Source: Brevundimonas vesicularis NBRC 12165 | Lineage (GTDB): Bacteria; Pseudomonadota; Alphaproteobacteria; Caulobacterales; Caulobacteraceae | DNA length: 64,000 nucleotides | Direction of reading: 5' to 3' | Assembly (NCBI RefSeq): GCF_001592205.1 | Contig: NZ_BCWM01000017.1 | Coordinates: 1-64,000, forward strand | Shown here: one piece after another, positions 54,883 through 63,514 of the stretch | How the letters are laid out: every line of letters starts with the position of its first letter | Position numbering within the stretch: position 1 is the first letter of the stretch | Program-made: the position numbers and the translations under genes | Notes under the pieces: generated by a model | What the model saw: the letters and a program-made list of their open reading frames with translations, nothing else | Told to the model about the DNA's origin: nothing | The model's database searches: none

Positions 54883-57123
54883 TCAGAACTCGGTCGAGAC
54901 CGACAGACGCAAGGTCCGCGGCGCGCCCAGCGTCAGATAGTTCGATCCCGGATAGCCGCCGACCGCGACCCACTGATCCTCGTCCGCGACATTCTCCACC
55001 CGCGCCCGCAGCGTCACCGGCTTGTCGCCCGCCACGAAGGCGTAGCGCACGCCGGCGTCGAACCGGGTCCAGCTTTCCAGCTCCAGCGTATTGGTCGCAT
55101 TGGCCGGCTGGGCGCCGGTATGGACCGCCCGGCCCTCGACCGTCAGGCCGCTGACCATCGGCACGTCCCATTCGACGTTCAGATTGGCCTGGAAGTCCGG
55201 CACCCCGATCGCCGACTTGCCCGCATTGGCGGCGGTCAGCGACCGATTGATCTCGGCGTCCAGCCATGTCGCGCCGCCGATCAGACGCAAGCCTGCGACC
55301 GGTTCGCCATAGACGGTCAGCTCGACGCCCTTGTTCTCCTGCTCGCCGCCGTCGGTGTAGACGCCTTCCGGCAGAACATTCGACGCAGGGTTTCCGTTGG
55401 ACGTGATGGAAACGAGCGCGCTGGGCAGGGTTGTGCGAAAGACGCTGAGCGTTCCGCCGAACGATCCTGCGTCATACTTCGCCCCTATCTCGGCCTGCTT
55501 AGCGCGGAAGGGCTCGAGCACATCGCCACCATTAGTGACGTTGACCGGCACTGCGGCGTTCCCCCAGCCCTCCACCACAGCATTGGCCAAGACGGGCGCG
55601 GTCGTGCCCGGAACCAGGGCTTCGGCATAGTTGGCGTACAGTGAAATCGTGTTGCTGGGCTTGTAGACCACGGCGAAGGCCGGCGTCGTCGCGTCGCTGG
55701 AATAGCCCGACGTGAATGCGCCGTCGGCATAGGCATAGGATCGGGTTTCGATCTCCTGATAGCGGACGCCGACGGTCGCCAGCAGCCGTCCATCCAGGAA
55801 GGACAGCACATCGGCGACGGCGAAACTGGTGTTCTTGACCCGCTCGGTGACGTTGGGATCATCCAGATCGCCCGAGACGCTTGCGATGGTCGGCGCCGGC
55901 GACAACAGCGGATTGGTCAGCGTCCCCATCGCATAGCCGGCGAAGCTCGACGCCGCCCAGGCGTTCTTGGACTTGGACTGAATCTGCGAGGCCGAAGCGA
56001 CCAGACGATGTTCAATCGGGCCGGTCGTCAGGTCGGCGCGCACGCCGATGTCGCCCGACCAGACCGTGTCCTCGCGGATATTGTCGAAGCGATAGCCGCG
56101 GATCGCGCCCGCCGCGTCGGCGCGCGGATTGGCCAGGCTGTTGTCTTCCTCGCCCTGACGCCCGCCGAAGGCGGCCCAGGCGCTAATGCTGTCGGTCAGG
56201 TCGAGCTCGCCGCGCACGGCGCCGAACAGCTGCTCCTCGTCGGTGTAGGTCCAGCGCTGGGCGAAGTTCTTGTCGGCCGAGGGCGCGTCAGGGATGGCGG
56301 TTCCCGGCGTCACGCTGGGGCGGGGCGCGTCGATCCGGTGATCCTGCCAGCCCAGATCGGCCGAAAACCGGGCGCGATCGCCTCGGCGGTCCAGTCCAAG
56401 GCCGACGACCCGCAGTTGGCCGGTCTCGTCCTCGACGGCGCTTTCGCCCGCACGGCTGGCGATGTTCAGGCGCGCGCCCCATTCGCCTTCGTCGCCGAAA
56501 CGGCGAGCTAGGTCGGCGGCGGCGTAGATCTCGTCACGGCCCGACACGCCACCGGTCAGGCGCGTCAGGGGGGCGTCGCCCGCCCGCTTCGGCGTCAGGT
56601 TGAAGGCGCCGCCGACCCCCGTTCCGCCTGGCGCAGCGCCGTTTAGGAAGGTGGAGGCGCCGCGAAACACCTCGACCCGCTCGACCAGTTCGGCCGCCAC
56701 GAACTGGCGCGGCAAGACGCCATAGAGGCCGTTGTAGCTCATGTCGTCCGAATAGACCGGAAAGCCGCGAACGACATACAGCTCCTGGAAGTTGCCGAAG
56801 CCCTTGGACACACGCACCGTCGGGTCGTTCTGCAGCACGTCGCCGATGCCGCGCGCCTGCTGATCACGCACCAGTTTTTCGGTGTAGTTGGCGGTCGAGA
56901 ACGGCGTGTCCATCACGCTCAGATTGCCCAGCAGACCAATGCGTCCGCCGCGCGCCACCTGACCGCCCGCAGCCGGCGCCGTCAGCCGAACCTGCGATCC
57001 CGTCACCACGATCTCGCCCAGCTCCGCCGGGGCCATCGCCTGCTGCGCCAGCACCGGCGAGGCGAGCGTCAGCGCAAGGGCGCTGGCAGTGAAAAGAACG
57101 GAGGCACGGCGAAGGCAGAGCAT
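54883..57123 (-). CDS. TonB-dependent siderophore receptor
   Basis: Outer-membrane receptor with signal peptide (LCLRRASVLFTASALALTL, ending VLAQQ), a TonB-box-like EIVVTG, a plug (DTPFSTANYTEKLVRDQQA, NDPTVRVSKGFG) and a beta-barrel ending LRLSVSTEF. 746 residues. Start at 57123 is preferred because a Fur-like site (57126-57140) covers the other ATG at 57135; a TGAGAA-like site sits before 57123. Ferric siderophore substrate unknown. Confidence 0.9.
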   Translation of the reverse strand: MLCLRRASVLFTASALALTLASPVLAQQAMAPAELGEIVVTGSQVRLTAPAAGGQVARGGRIGLLGNLSVMDTPFSTANYTEKLVRDQQARGIGDVLQNDPTVRVSKGFGNFQELYVVRGFPVYSDDMSYNGLYGVLPRQFVAAELVERVEVFRGASTFLNGAAPGGTGVGGAFNLTPKRAGDAPLTRLTGGVSGRDEIYAAADLARRFGDEGEWGARLNIASRAGESAVEDETGQLRVVGLGLDRRGDRARFSADLGWQDHRIDAPRPSVTPGTAIPDAPSADKNFAQRWTYTDEEQLFGAVRGELDLTDSISAWAAFGGRQGEEDNSLANPRADAAGAIRGYRFDNIREDTVWSGDIGVRADLTTGPIEHRLVASASQIQSKSKNAWAASSFAGYAMGTLTNPLLSPAPTIASVSGDLDDPNVTERVKNTSFAVADVLSFLDGRLLATVGVRYQEIETRSYAYADGAFTSGYSSDATTPAFAVVYKPSNTISLYANYAEALVPGTTAPVLANAVVEGWGNAAVPVNVTNGGDVLEPFRAKQAEIGAKYDAGSFGGTLSVFRTTLPSALVSITSNGNPASNVLPEGVYTDGGEQENKGVELTVYGEPVAGLRLIGGATWLDAEINRSLTAANAGKSAIGVPDFQANLNVEWDVPMVSGLTVEGRAVHTGAQPANATNTLELESWTRFDAGVRYAFVAGDKPVTLRARVENVADEDQWVAVGGYPGSNYLTLGAPRTLRLSVSTEF

Positions 57124-57125
57124 TT

Positions 57126-57140
57126 TGATACGCATTCTCA
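57126..57140 (-). promoter_or_regulatory. Fur-box-like site before the siderophore receptor
   Basis: On the minus strand the 7-1-7 sequence TGAGAATGCGTATCA matches TGATAATnATTATCA at 11 of 14 half-site positions. It lies just before the receptor start, where iron-Fur could block expression. By-eye match only. Confidence 0.45.
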
Positions 57141-57220
57141 AAATCAAGCTGCGCGTCCCTAGCCCGATCGGCTGGTGCAATGCAATCCGCCGCACCCGCG
57201 ACATATTGCATTTAGCTGAT

Positions 57221-57234
57221 TTCCTAATTAGGAA
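57221..57234 (+). promoter_or_regulatory. Perfect palindrome, probable operator of the ArsR-type gene
   Basis: TTCCTAATTAGGAA is a perfect 14-base palindrome, eight bases before the ATG at 57242, and it includes the aggaagg ribosome site region. Its AT-rich core stands out in a GC-rich window. Binding by the adjacent ArsR-type regulator would block its own expression and that of sdpI. Confidence 0.65.
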
Positions 57235-57241
57235 GGTCGCT

Positions 57242-57547
57242 ATGAACACCCTGTTCAAGGCCCTGTCGCATCCGGTGCGTCGTCGCATCATAGCCATGCT
57301 GCGCGCCGGTCCGCTGGCCTCCGGCGATATCGCCGCCGCCTTTGACATGAGCTGGCCCACCATCACGGGCCACCTCAACGCTCTGAAGGAGGCCGGCCTG
57401 GTCAGCCCGGAGCGCGAGGGCCAGACCATCCGCTATCGGTTGGAAATCTCGGCGGTCGAGGATGCCATGGCCTTTCTGATGGACATCGTCGGAACCGGCG
57501 AAGCGACCGAACCCCTGCCCCAGCCCTCAAAGGAACCACGCCGATGA
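57242..57547 (+). CDS. ArsR/SdpR family transcriptional regulator
   Basis: 101-residue winged-helix repressor: MNTLFKALSHPVRRRIIAML, recognition region SGDIAAAFDMSWPTITGHLN and wing GLVSPEREGQTIRYRLE. No cysteine metal site typical of ArsR/SmtB, so SdpR-type sensing (via the partner membrane protein) is likelier. ATG overlaps nothing upstream; stop overlaps sdpI (ATGA). A palindrome covers its ribosome-binding region. Confidence 0.85.
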   Translation: MNTLFKALSHPVRRRIIAMLRAGPLASGDIAAAFDMSWPTITGHLNALKEAGLVSPEREGQTIRYRLEISAVEDAMAFLMDIVGTGEATEPLPQPSKEPRR

Positions 57548-58224
57548 AGGATCGCCTGTCACTGCTGGACTATCTGACCCTCGCCGTCTTCGGCGTGCAG
57601 GCGGCGTTCGCCCTCTACATCGGCGTCAACGGCCCGACGACGCCCATGCCGATGCACTGGAATGCGGACTGGCAGGTCGATCGCTGGGGCGACCGGGTGG
57701 AGTTCGCGACCTTCGCGGGCGGCATTGCGGTGATCGGCTTCATCGCCGCCGCCGGCCTGGGTCTGGCCGCCCTGCGCGCCGAGGAGGAGGGTGACTCCTC
57801 ACGGCGTCGCTCGATGCGGATCGGTCAGGGGCTGACCGTGTTCATCGTCGCCGCCATAGGCCTGGTGATCGCCTGGGCCAGCCTGGGGCACGCGACCGTC
57901 GACAGCGGCCCCACCGTCATGACCGGCGCCTTGTCGCTGATACTGCTGGTCACCGGCGCCTTCCTCGGCCGTGTCGCGCCCAATCCCCTGATCGGCGTGC
58001 GCACGCCTTGGAGCTACAAGAGCCGCCTGGCCTGGGATCGCTCGAACCGTCTGGCCGGCCGGCTGTTCTGTCTGGTCGGTCTGGCCGGTCTGATCGCCGC
58101 GCCGCTTGCGTCCCCGCCCTATGGCGTCACGGCCCTGATCGCCGCCGTCATCGTCGTCGCAGGCCTTTCGATCTTCGAAAGCTGGCGCGTGTGGCGCGCC
58201 GATCCCGACCGCCAACCCTTCTGA
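57544..58224 (+). CDS. SdpI family membrane protein
   Basis: 226-residue protein with DUF1648 (TPMPMHWNADWQVDRWG, 32-48) and SdpI (PNPLIGVRTPWSYKSRLAWD, about 142-161) parts and about six helices. In Bacillus, SdpI gives immunity to the SdpC toxin and sequesters SdpR; here a coupled ArsR-type gene precedes it (ATGA). No toxin gene is adjacent, so its native stress signal is unknown. Confidence 0.87.
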   Translation: MKDRLSLLDYLTLAVFGVQAAFALYIGVNGPTTPMPMHWNADWQVDRWGDRVEFATFAGGIAVIGFIAAAGLGLAALRAEEEGDSSRRRSMRIGQGLTVFIVAAIGLVIAWASLGHATVDSGPTVMTGALSLILLVTGAFLGRVAPNPLIGVRTPWSYKSRLAWDRSNRLAGRLFCLVGLAGLIAAPLASPPYGVTALIAAVIVVAGLSIFESWRVWRADPDRQPF

Positions 58225-58246
58225 TCTCGCCGCCAAGGAGACCGCC

Positions 58247-59188
58247 ATGCCGATGCTGACCCCCGTGCTTCTCGCCGCCAGCCTGCTCGCCGGCCCGGTC
58301 TCGACCGACATCGCCCTGCCCGCCCAGCCCGCACCCTTGCATGGCACGCTGCTGTCGCCCGAGGCGCCGACGGCCGTCGCCGTCATCCTGCCCGGCTCAG
58401 GCCCAACCGATCGGGACGGGAACAGCCCGATGGGCGTCGCCGCCTCCACCTATCGCCTGCTGGCCGAGGGACTGGCGGAACAGGGCGTCGCCACCCTGCG
58501 CATCGACAAGCGCGGCGTCGCGGCCAGCACAGCCGCCGGGTTCGACGAAACCCGGCTGCGTTTCGACGACTACGCCGCCGACGCCCGCGCCTGGGCCGCC
58601 GAGGCCGCCTCGCGGACGGGACAGCCCTGCGCCTGGCTGATCGGCCACAGCGAAGGCGCTTTGGTCGCGCTGAAGGCGGTCGAGGGCGGAGACGATAAGG
58701 TCTGCGGTCTGATCCTGCTGGCGGGCGCGGGTCGCCCAGCCGGCGCGAGTATCCGCGAACAGCTTCAGGCCGGCCTGCCCGAGCCGATGAAGCCCCAGGC
58801 CTTCGCCGTCCTGACCGAGCTCGAGGCCGGCCGCACCGTCACCGACACGCCTCCCGCTCTGTCGGCCCTGTTCCGCCCGTCGGTCCAGCCCTATCTGATC
58901 TCGTGGTTCGCGCTGGACCCCGCCGCCCTGCTCGCCGCCTACGACGGTCCGGTCTTCATCGGCCAGGGGACCACCGACCTTCAGATCGGCGTCACGGACG
59001 CCCAGGCCCTCGCCGCCGCCGACCCCAAGGCCACGATGAAACTCTGGGACGGCGTCAACCACCTCCTCAAGACCGCCCCCGCCGATCGCGCAGCCAATCT
59101 GGCGAGCTATGCCGACCCGACGCTGCCGCTCGCGCCGGGTGTGGCGGAGGATGTGGGGGCGTTCATCAAGGCGAACGGGAGGCGCTGA
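58247..59188 (+). CDS. Secreted alpha/beta hydrolase
   Basis: 313-residue hydrolase with a signal peptide (about 1-20). LPGSGPTDRDGNSPMG oxyanion loop, nucleophile S135 in GHSEGA, and a late DGVNHLLK holding the catalytic His. It resembles serine aminopeptidase-like/dienelactone-type hydrolases. It is 22 bases after sdpI, possibly the third gene of that operon; ccaaggaga precedes the ATG. Confidence 0.85.
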   Translation: MPMLTPVLLAASLLAGPVSTDIALPAQPAPLHGTLLSPEAPTAVAVILPGSGPTDRDGNSPMGVAASTYRLLAEGLAEQGVATLRIDKRGVAASTAAGFDETRLRFDDYAADARAWAAEAASRTGQPCAWLIGHSEGALVALKAVEGGDDKVCGLILLAGAGRPAGASIREQLQAGLPEPMKPQAFAVLTELEAGRTVTDTPPALSALFRPSVQPYLISWFALDPAALLAAYDGPVFIGQGTTDLQIGVTDAQALAAADPKATMKLWDGVNHLLKTAPADRAANLASYADPTLPLAPGVAEDVGAFIKANGRR

Positions 59189-59210
59189 AGGCCGCCCGCC
59201 AGATCCGCAG

Positions 59211-60101
59211 TCAATCCGACGGCGCACCATCAAGCGCGTGCTCAGCGATGAAGTCGACGACCGCGCGGCCATTCGGCGTGGAGGGCGTCACCACATCGAA
59301 ATGGTTGGCGCCTTGAGGGACCAGAACCTCGATATCATCGCCGCCTTGGCGCGCGGCCGCGATATAGGATTGCATGAACTCACCCAGGTCCGCGGGCACG
59401 AGCAGTTGCCGGAGTCCCAGAGGCAGATGATCCTGCGGACTGGCGATCAAATATTCAGCCGGCTTTTCCGACGGCGTCCCGCCCATCAGCGGGGCGATGA
59501 CAGGCTCCCCGCAGACCTGGGCGTCGACGCCGACGAACGGCGCCAGTGTGCCGGGACCATCGATGGCGACGACGCTTTGCGGATGGATAGGCGTCGCCGA
59601 CCAAGGCGCAGCTAGACGCGGCCGGGACGCCGCCCACAGGGCGAAGAACGCGCCCGCCGAATGGCCCACGATAGTCACGCGATCGAGATCGAGCCTGTAG
59701 CGCGGCGCAACTTCAGCCAGCTTATCCACCGCGTGCGCCACATCCTGAAACGTGCCGGGCCAGCCGCCGCCCGGATCGCCGACGCGACGGTATTCGATAT
59801 TCCAAGTCGCAAAGCCCTTCTGGCCCAAAGCGTCGGCCAAGGCGGCGATGCCGCGCCGGTTATCGACGCTGGCTTTGAAGCAGCCGCCATGCATGATGAT
59901 CGCAACCGGGAACGGCCCGTCCCCTGCCGGAACACGCAGATCGGCCACCTGCAACGGACCGTCGCCATAGGCGATGGTGGCCACGGGCTGCGATGCCCGC
60001 GCGCCCTCGGCCTTGTAGATGGTTTCCGGGGACTGAGCCCATGCCAGGTTCGTCGAACACAGCAGGATGGTGACGCAACCGACCAAAGACAATCGACGCA
60101 C
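59211..60101 (-). CDS. Secreted alpha/beta hydrolase (BD-FAE/esterase-like)
   Basis: 296-residue hydrolase with signal peptide (about 1-22, ending AWAQ). HGGCFKASVDN oxyanion region (HGGC replaces HGGG), nucleophile S148 in GHSAG, and late GANHFDVV. GTG start at 60101, preceded by gggagag. It is convergent with the preceding hydrolase gene and 76 bases from the next gene on its own strand. Substrate unknown; likely an ester. Confidence 0.82.
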   Translation of the reverse strand: MRRLSLVGCVTILLCSTNLAWAQSPETIYKAEGARASQPVATIAYGDGPLQVADLRVPAGDGPFPVAIIMHGGCFKASVDNRRGIAALADALGQKGFATWNIEYRRVGDPGGGWPGTFQDVAHAVDKLAEVAPRYRLDLDRVTIVGHSAGAFFALWAASRPRLAAPWSATPIHPQSVVAIDGPGTLAPFVGVDAQVCGEPVIAPLMGGTPSEKPAEYLIASPQDHLPLGLRQLLVPADLGEFMQSYIAAARQGGDDIEVLVPQGANHFDVVTPSTPNGRAVVDFIAEHALDGAPSD

Positions 60102-60177
60102 GACACTCTCCCACGATCTGTTCCGAGCAACCCTCTCACAGCGGGAGACACTCCACAATCGTCGTTCGCCGAAGAGG

Positions 60178-60915
60178 TCAGCCCGTTCGATCGTCTCCGA
60201 TCGCGCCCCGCGCCTCACCCGCCAAAGCGAAAAACCGCTCCCGCACCTCTGCTGCGAACGGGTTGTCGCGTTCGATGGCGCGGAAGACGGCGGGGCTGTC
60301 GTGGCGGACCATGTCGACGGCCTGCATCAGCCGGTCGAAACTGGCGGTGGTCATGCGCGTCGGCAGGGGCTCCATCGCCATCAGGACGCGGGCGATCAGA
60401 TGGGTCAGGCCCTGCACCGTGGCGGCCTCGCGGTCGTGGTCCTCGGGGCTGACCTGAAACACCTTAAGCCTCAGCGCCCGGCGGCAGAAGGCGGCGACGC
60501 GGCGGGCGTCTCTCGCCCCCCTCACCTTGCACACGGCGATCCGCAGGCCCGCGATGCCGTCCTTGCCGCTCTGCGGGCCGAACAGGGGATGGGTGCCGAC
60601 GATCTGCACGCCGGGCGGCAGCAGGGCGTCCATCGCCTGCGTCGGCTTCACCTTCACCGAGCCCACGTCGATCACGAGGGCGTCGGGCCTTAGGAGCGGG
60701 CCGATGGCGATCAGCGTCGCCTCCAACGCCTCGACCGGCACGGCCAGCACCACCGTGGGACAGGCCGCAGCGGTCGCCAGATCGGTCAGGGTCGCGAGGC
60801 CTTCGTCATCGCTCGCGGCCGGATCATGCGCCAGGATGTCGAACCCCGGCGACAGATGCCGCGCCGTCAGCCGCCCGAAGGCGCCGAAGCCGATCAGGCC
60901 GAGCGTTTCCCTCAC
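60178..60915 (-). CDS. Prephenate/arogenate dehydrogenase family protein
   Basis: NAD(P)-dependent enzyme of tyrosine synthesis (TyrA family), 245 residues. Rossmann motif GFGAFG (9-14), VLAVPVEALEAT, DVGSVK and GTHPLFGPQSGKDG, where H109 is catalytic. Shorter than typical TyrA (about 280-370) and lacks a chorismate mutase or ACT domain. GTG start overlaps the dihydroorotase stop by four bases. Confidence 0.85.
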   Translation of the reverse strand: MRETLGLIGFGAFGRLTARHLSPGFDILAHDPAASDDEGLATLTDLATAAACPTVVLAVPVEALEATLIAIGPLLRPDALVIDVGSVKVKPTQAMDALLPPGVQIVGTHPLFGPQSGKDGIAGLRIAVCKVRGARDARRVAAFCRRALRLKVFQVSPEDHDREAATVQGLTHLIARVLMAMEPLPTRMTTASFDRLMQAVDMVRHDSPAVFRAIERDNPFAAEVRERFFALAGEARGAIGDDRTG

Positions 60916-62243
60916 AGTGTCTCCATGAACCGCACCGGCCGCCCGTGCGCCGATCCGATCAGTTCGCCGTCCTGCATCACCACCCGGCCGCGCACGATCG
61001 TCGCCATCGGCCAGCCTGTCGCCTCCACCCCATCGAACGGGGTCCAGCCGCAGCGCGTCGCCTGCTGATCGTGGGTGATCGTCCGCTTGGCTTTCAGATC
61101 GACGATGGTCAGGTCAGCGTCATAACTGACAGCCATCCGCCCCTTGTTCGCGGTCCCGAACACCCGCTGCGCCCCCGCCGAGGTCAGGTCGATGAAGCGC
61201 TCCAGCGACAGCCGCCCATTGGCCACATGGGTCAGCATCAGCGGCACCAGCGTCTGCACACCCGGCATGCCGGACGGCGAGGCCGGATAGGGCTTGGCCT
61301 TCTCCTCCTTGGTGTGCGGCGCGTGGTCCGAGCCCAGCACGTCGGCCACGCCCTGCTGCATGCCCCAAAGCCACAGGGCGTCCACATGCTCCTGCGACCG
61401 GATCGGCGGGTTCATCTGGGCATAGCTGCCCAGCCGCTCATAGGCTTCCGGTCCAACCAGGGTCAGGTGCTGGGGCGTGATCTCGACGGTGGCGACATCC
61501 TTGTGGAAGCGCAGATATTCCATCTCGTCCTTGGTCGTGACGTGCAGCACATGGATGCGCGCGCCCGTCTCCTGGGCCAAGCCGACCAGGCGGCGGGTCG
61601 AGCGGATGGCGCTTTCGGCGTCACGGACCTCGGGGTGGCTGGTCCAATCGCCGGTGCGGGCCAGGCCGCGCCGCTCGACCAGCCGGTATTCGTCCTCGGA
61701 GTGGAAGGTGGCGCGTCGGCGCACATTGGACAGGACCTTACGCACCCCCTCGTCGTCGGCGATCAGCAGGTCGCCGGTCGAGGCGCCCATGAAGACCTTG
61801 ACCCCGCAGCAGCCCGGCAACCGCTCCAGCTCGCTCAGATAGTCCGCATTCTCGTGCGTGCCGCCGACGTAGAAGGCGTGGTCCGTCCACATCCGATCCT
61901 TCGCCCGCGCCAGCTTGTCGGCCATGGTGTCGGGGTCGGTGGTGTTGGGATTGGTGTTTGGCATCTCGAACACGGCGACGACGCCGCCTAGGGCCGCCGC
62001 GCGGCTGCCCGTCTCCAGATCTTCCTTCCACTCCAGCCCCGGCTCGCGGAAATGGACCTGGGTGTCGATCACCCCGGGCAGGACCGTCAGACCCGTCGCG
62101 TCGAAGACTTCACCCGCCGAGGCCTGGGACAGGTCGCCGATAAAGGCGATCTTGCCGTCGATCACCCCGACATCCGCCATGCCCCGCCCCGCATGGTTCG
62201 CCACTTCGCCGCCACGGACGATCAGGTCATAGGTCTGGGTCAT
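60912..62243 (-). CDS. pyrC: Dihydroorotase, QxH subtype
   Basis: Amidohydrolase of pyrimidine synthesis, 443 residues. The first metal motif is VIDTQVHFREPGL with Q62 instead of the first His (H64 kept); KVFMGASTGDL, HSEDEYRL, HVTTKDEMEYL and GSDHAPHTKEEK are the other active-site segments. Such DxQxH forms occur in alphaproteobacteria and Bacteroidetes (memory). Start ATG 62243; longer frame reads into the repeat. Overlaps the dehydrogenase. Confidence 0.88.
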   Translation of the reverse strand: MTQTYDLIVRGGEVANHAGRGMADVGVIDGKIAFIGDLSQASAGEVFDATGLTVLPGVIDTQVHFREPGLEWKEDLETGSRAAALGGVVAVFEMPNTNPNTTDPDTMADKLARAKDRMWTDHAFYVGGTHENADYLSELERLPGCCGVKVFMGASTGDLLIADDEGVRKVLSNVRRRATFHSEDEYRLVERRGLARTGDWTSHPEVRDAESAIRSTRRLVGLAQETGARIHVLHVTTKDEMEYLRFHKDVATVEITPQHLTLVGPEAYERLGSYAQMNPPIRSQEHVDALWLWGMQQGVADVLGSDHAPHTKEEKAKPYPASPSGMPGVQTLVPLMLTHVANGRLSLERFIDLTSAGAQRVFGTANKGRMAVSYDADLTIVDLKAKRTITHDQQATRCGWTPFDGVEATGWPMATIVRGRVVMQDGELIGSAHGRPVRFMETL

Positions 62244-62311
62244 GAGAAATCCTGCGGGTGTTTCCGCGGTTCTAGCGGATGCAGCGTCGACCATGAAAGC
62301 CGCTAAACGCT

Positions 62312-62455
62312 CTCCCTCCCCGTTCGGGGAGGGTGGCCGAGCCGCAGGCGAGGTCGGGTGGGGACGGCAAGGTGAAACGACACAGGTCCGTCGCAGGATG
62401 GCCGGCCGCACCCACCCGGCCGCTTCGCGGCCACCCTCCCCGAACGGGGAGGGAG
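62312..62455. repeat. Dispersed inverted-repeat element, type A-like
   Basis: A perfect 28-bp inverted repeat: left arm 62312-62339 (ctccctccccgttcggggag onward) and right arm 62428-62455. Each arm itself holds a hairpin (ccctccccgttcggggaggg); a further gccgcttcgcggc hairpin lies at 62419-62432. Size and layout match the element at 186-333. Lies between pyrC and the glycosyltransferase gene. Confidence 0.85.
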
Positions 62456-62462
62456 ATCGGGT

Positions 62463-63428
62463 TCAGCCCCGCGCCTTCAACATCCGCTGCGCCGCCTTCA
62501 TCACCCGCTCCCACGGCAGATCCATCATATGCTGGATCGCCTGGTTCAGTCGCGGATCCAGCTTCTTGAACTCTTCATAGGTGCGCGGCCCGCGCACGGC
62601 TTCGCCCTTCCAGGGTCCGCGCACGGTCTCGTCCGACGGTCCAAACACGGCCACCACCGGCGCGCCCGAGGCCACGGCCAGCTGGGTCCAGATCGAGTCC
62701 GCCCCGATATACAGCACCGACGCCGACAGGGCCGCCACCGTCTGCAGGCGCGTCAGCCTGCCCTGAAGCTCGATCACCCGCGCGCGCGGCACGGCGTAGC
62801 GGATCGTGTGCGCCGCCTCGCGGTCGATCTCCTCGCCCACGATCATCAGCCGCCCGCCCGCCAGCGGCCCGTCGTCGGCCAGCAGCTTGGCCGCGACCTT
62901 GGCGTAGCGTTCGGCGGGCCAGCGCTTGCCCATCCATTCCACGCCCGGCCCGACCGCCAGGATCGGCCCGTCTCCACCCGTCGCCGGGATCAATGCATCG
63001 ACCTGGGCCCGCGTCTCATCCGAGACATAGAGTTTCGGCGCCGGAGTCTCGTCCGGCTCCAGCTTCAACACCCCCGCCGCCGCCTCGACCGCATGCAGGC
63101 CCGGCTGATCCTTGCCCCGCACCGCGCGCTTGTGCCGCCTCAGCTTGCCCGACAGGTCCGAGCCGCGCATGTCCACGACCAGCCCCCATTTGGTCGCCCG
63201 CACCTGGTTCCACAGGGCGATCCATTCGAAATGGCCTTCGCGCTCCAGCACGATCAACTTCGTCAGGCGCGGCGTATCGGCGAACAGCGGCGCGCTGGCG
63301 GCCGATCCGACGATGGTGAAGGTCGCGTGCGGCAGGCTCTCGACCAGATGCGCCAGCACGCCTGAAGACAGCACGGCGTCCTCGGCGTCCGCCTCGGCGA
63401 TGTACAGGATGGGAAACCGCCCGATCAT
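62463..63428 (-). CDS. Glycosyltransferase family 9 (heptosyltransferase-like)
   Basis: 321-residue GT-B enzyme of the GT9 family, which transfers heptose or related sugars to the lipopolysaccharide core. N-domain ILYIAEADAEDAVLSSG and VVDMRGSDLSG; C-domain AVGPGVEWMGKRWPAERYA, YIGADSIWTQLAVASGAPVV and FGPSDETVRGPW. The latter is the nucleotide-sugar binding motif of the family. Donor sugar not known. Confidence 0.85.
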   Translation of the reverse strand: MIGRFPILYIAEADAEDAVLSSGVLAHLVESLPHATFTIVGSAASAPLFADTPRLTKLIVLEREGHFEWIALWNQVRATKWGLVVDMRGSDLSGKLRRHKRAVRGKDQPGLHAVEAAAGVLKLEPDETPAPKLYVSDETRAQVDALIPATGGDGPILAVGPGVEWMGKRWPAERYAKVAAKLLADDGPLAGGRLMIVGEEIDREAAHTIRYAVPRARVIELQGRLTRLQTVAALSASVLYIGADSIWTQLAVASGAPVVAVFGPSDETVRGPWKGEAVRGPRTYEEFKKLDPRLNQAIQHMMDLPWERVMKAAQRMLKARG

Positions 63429-63514
63429 CCGTCGACGGATACAGGGATTCTATCTGCGGTTCAGCGCCAAACGCGTGTTTCCACAGGAAGGCCCCATGCG
63501 CTACAGCGACGCGC

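Noticed and set aside
57136..57429. Longer start for the TonB receptor, overlapping the ArsR-type gene
   Set aside because: The extension is antisense to a well-supported regulator and precedes a clear signal peptide.
62244..62411. N-terminal extension of dihydroorotase
   Set aside because: The extension reads through the inverted-repeat element and lacks family similarity; ATG at 62243 gives the normal start.
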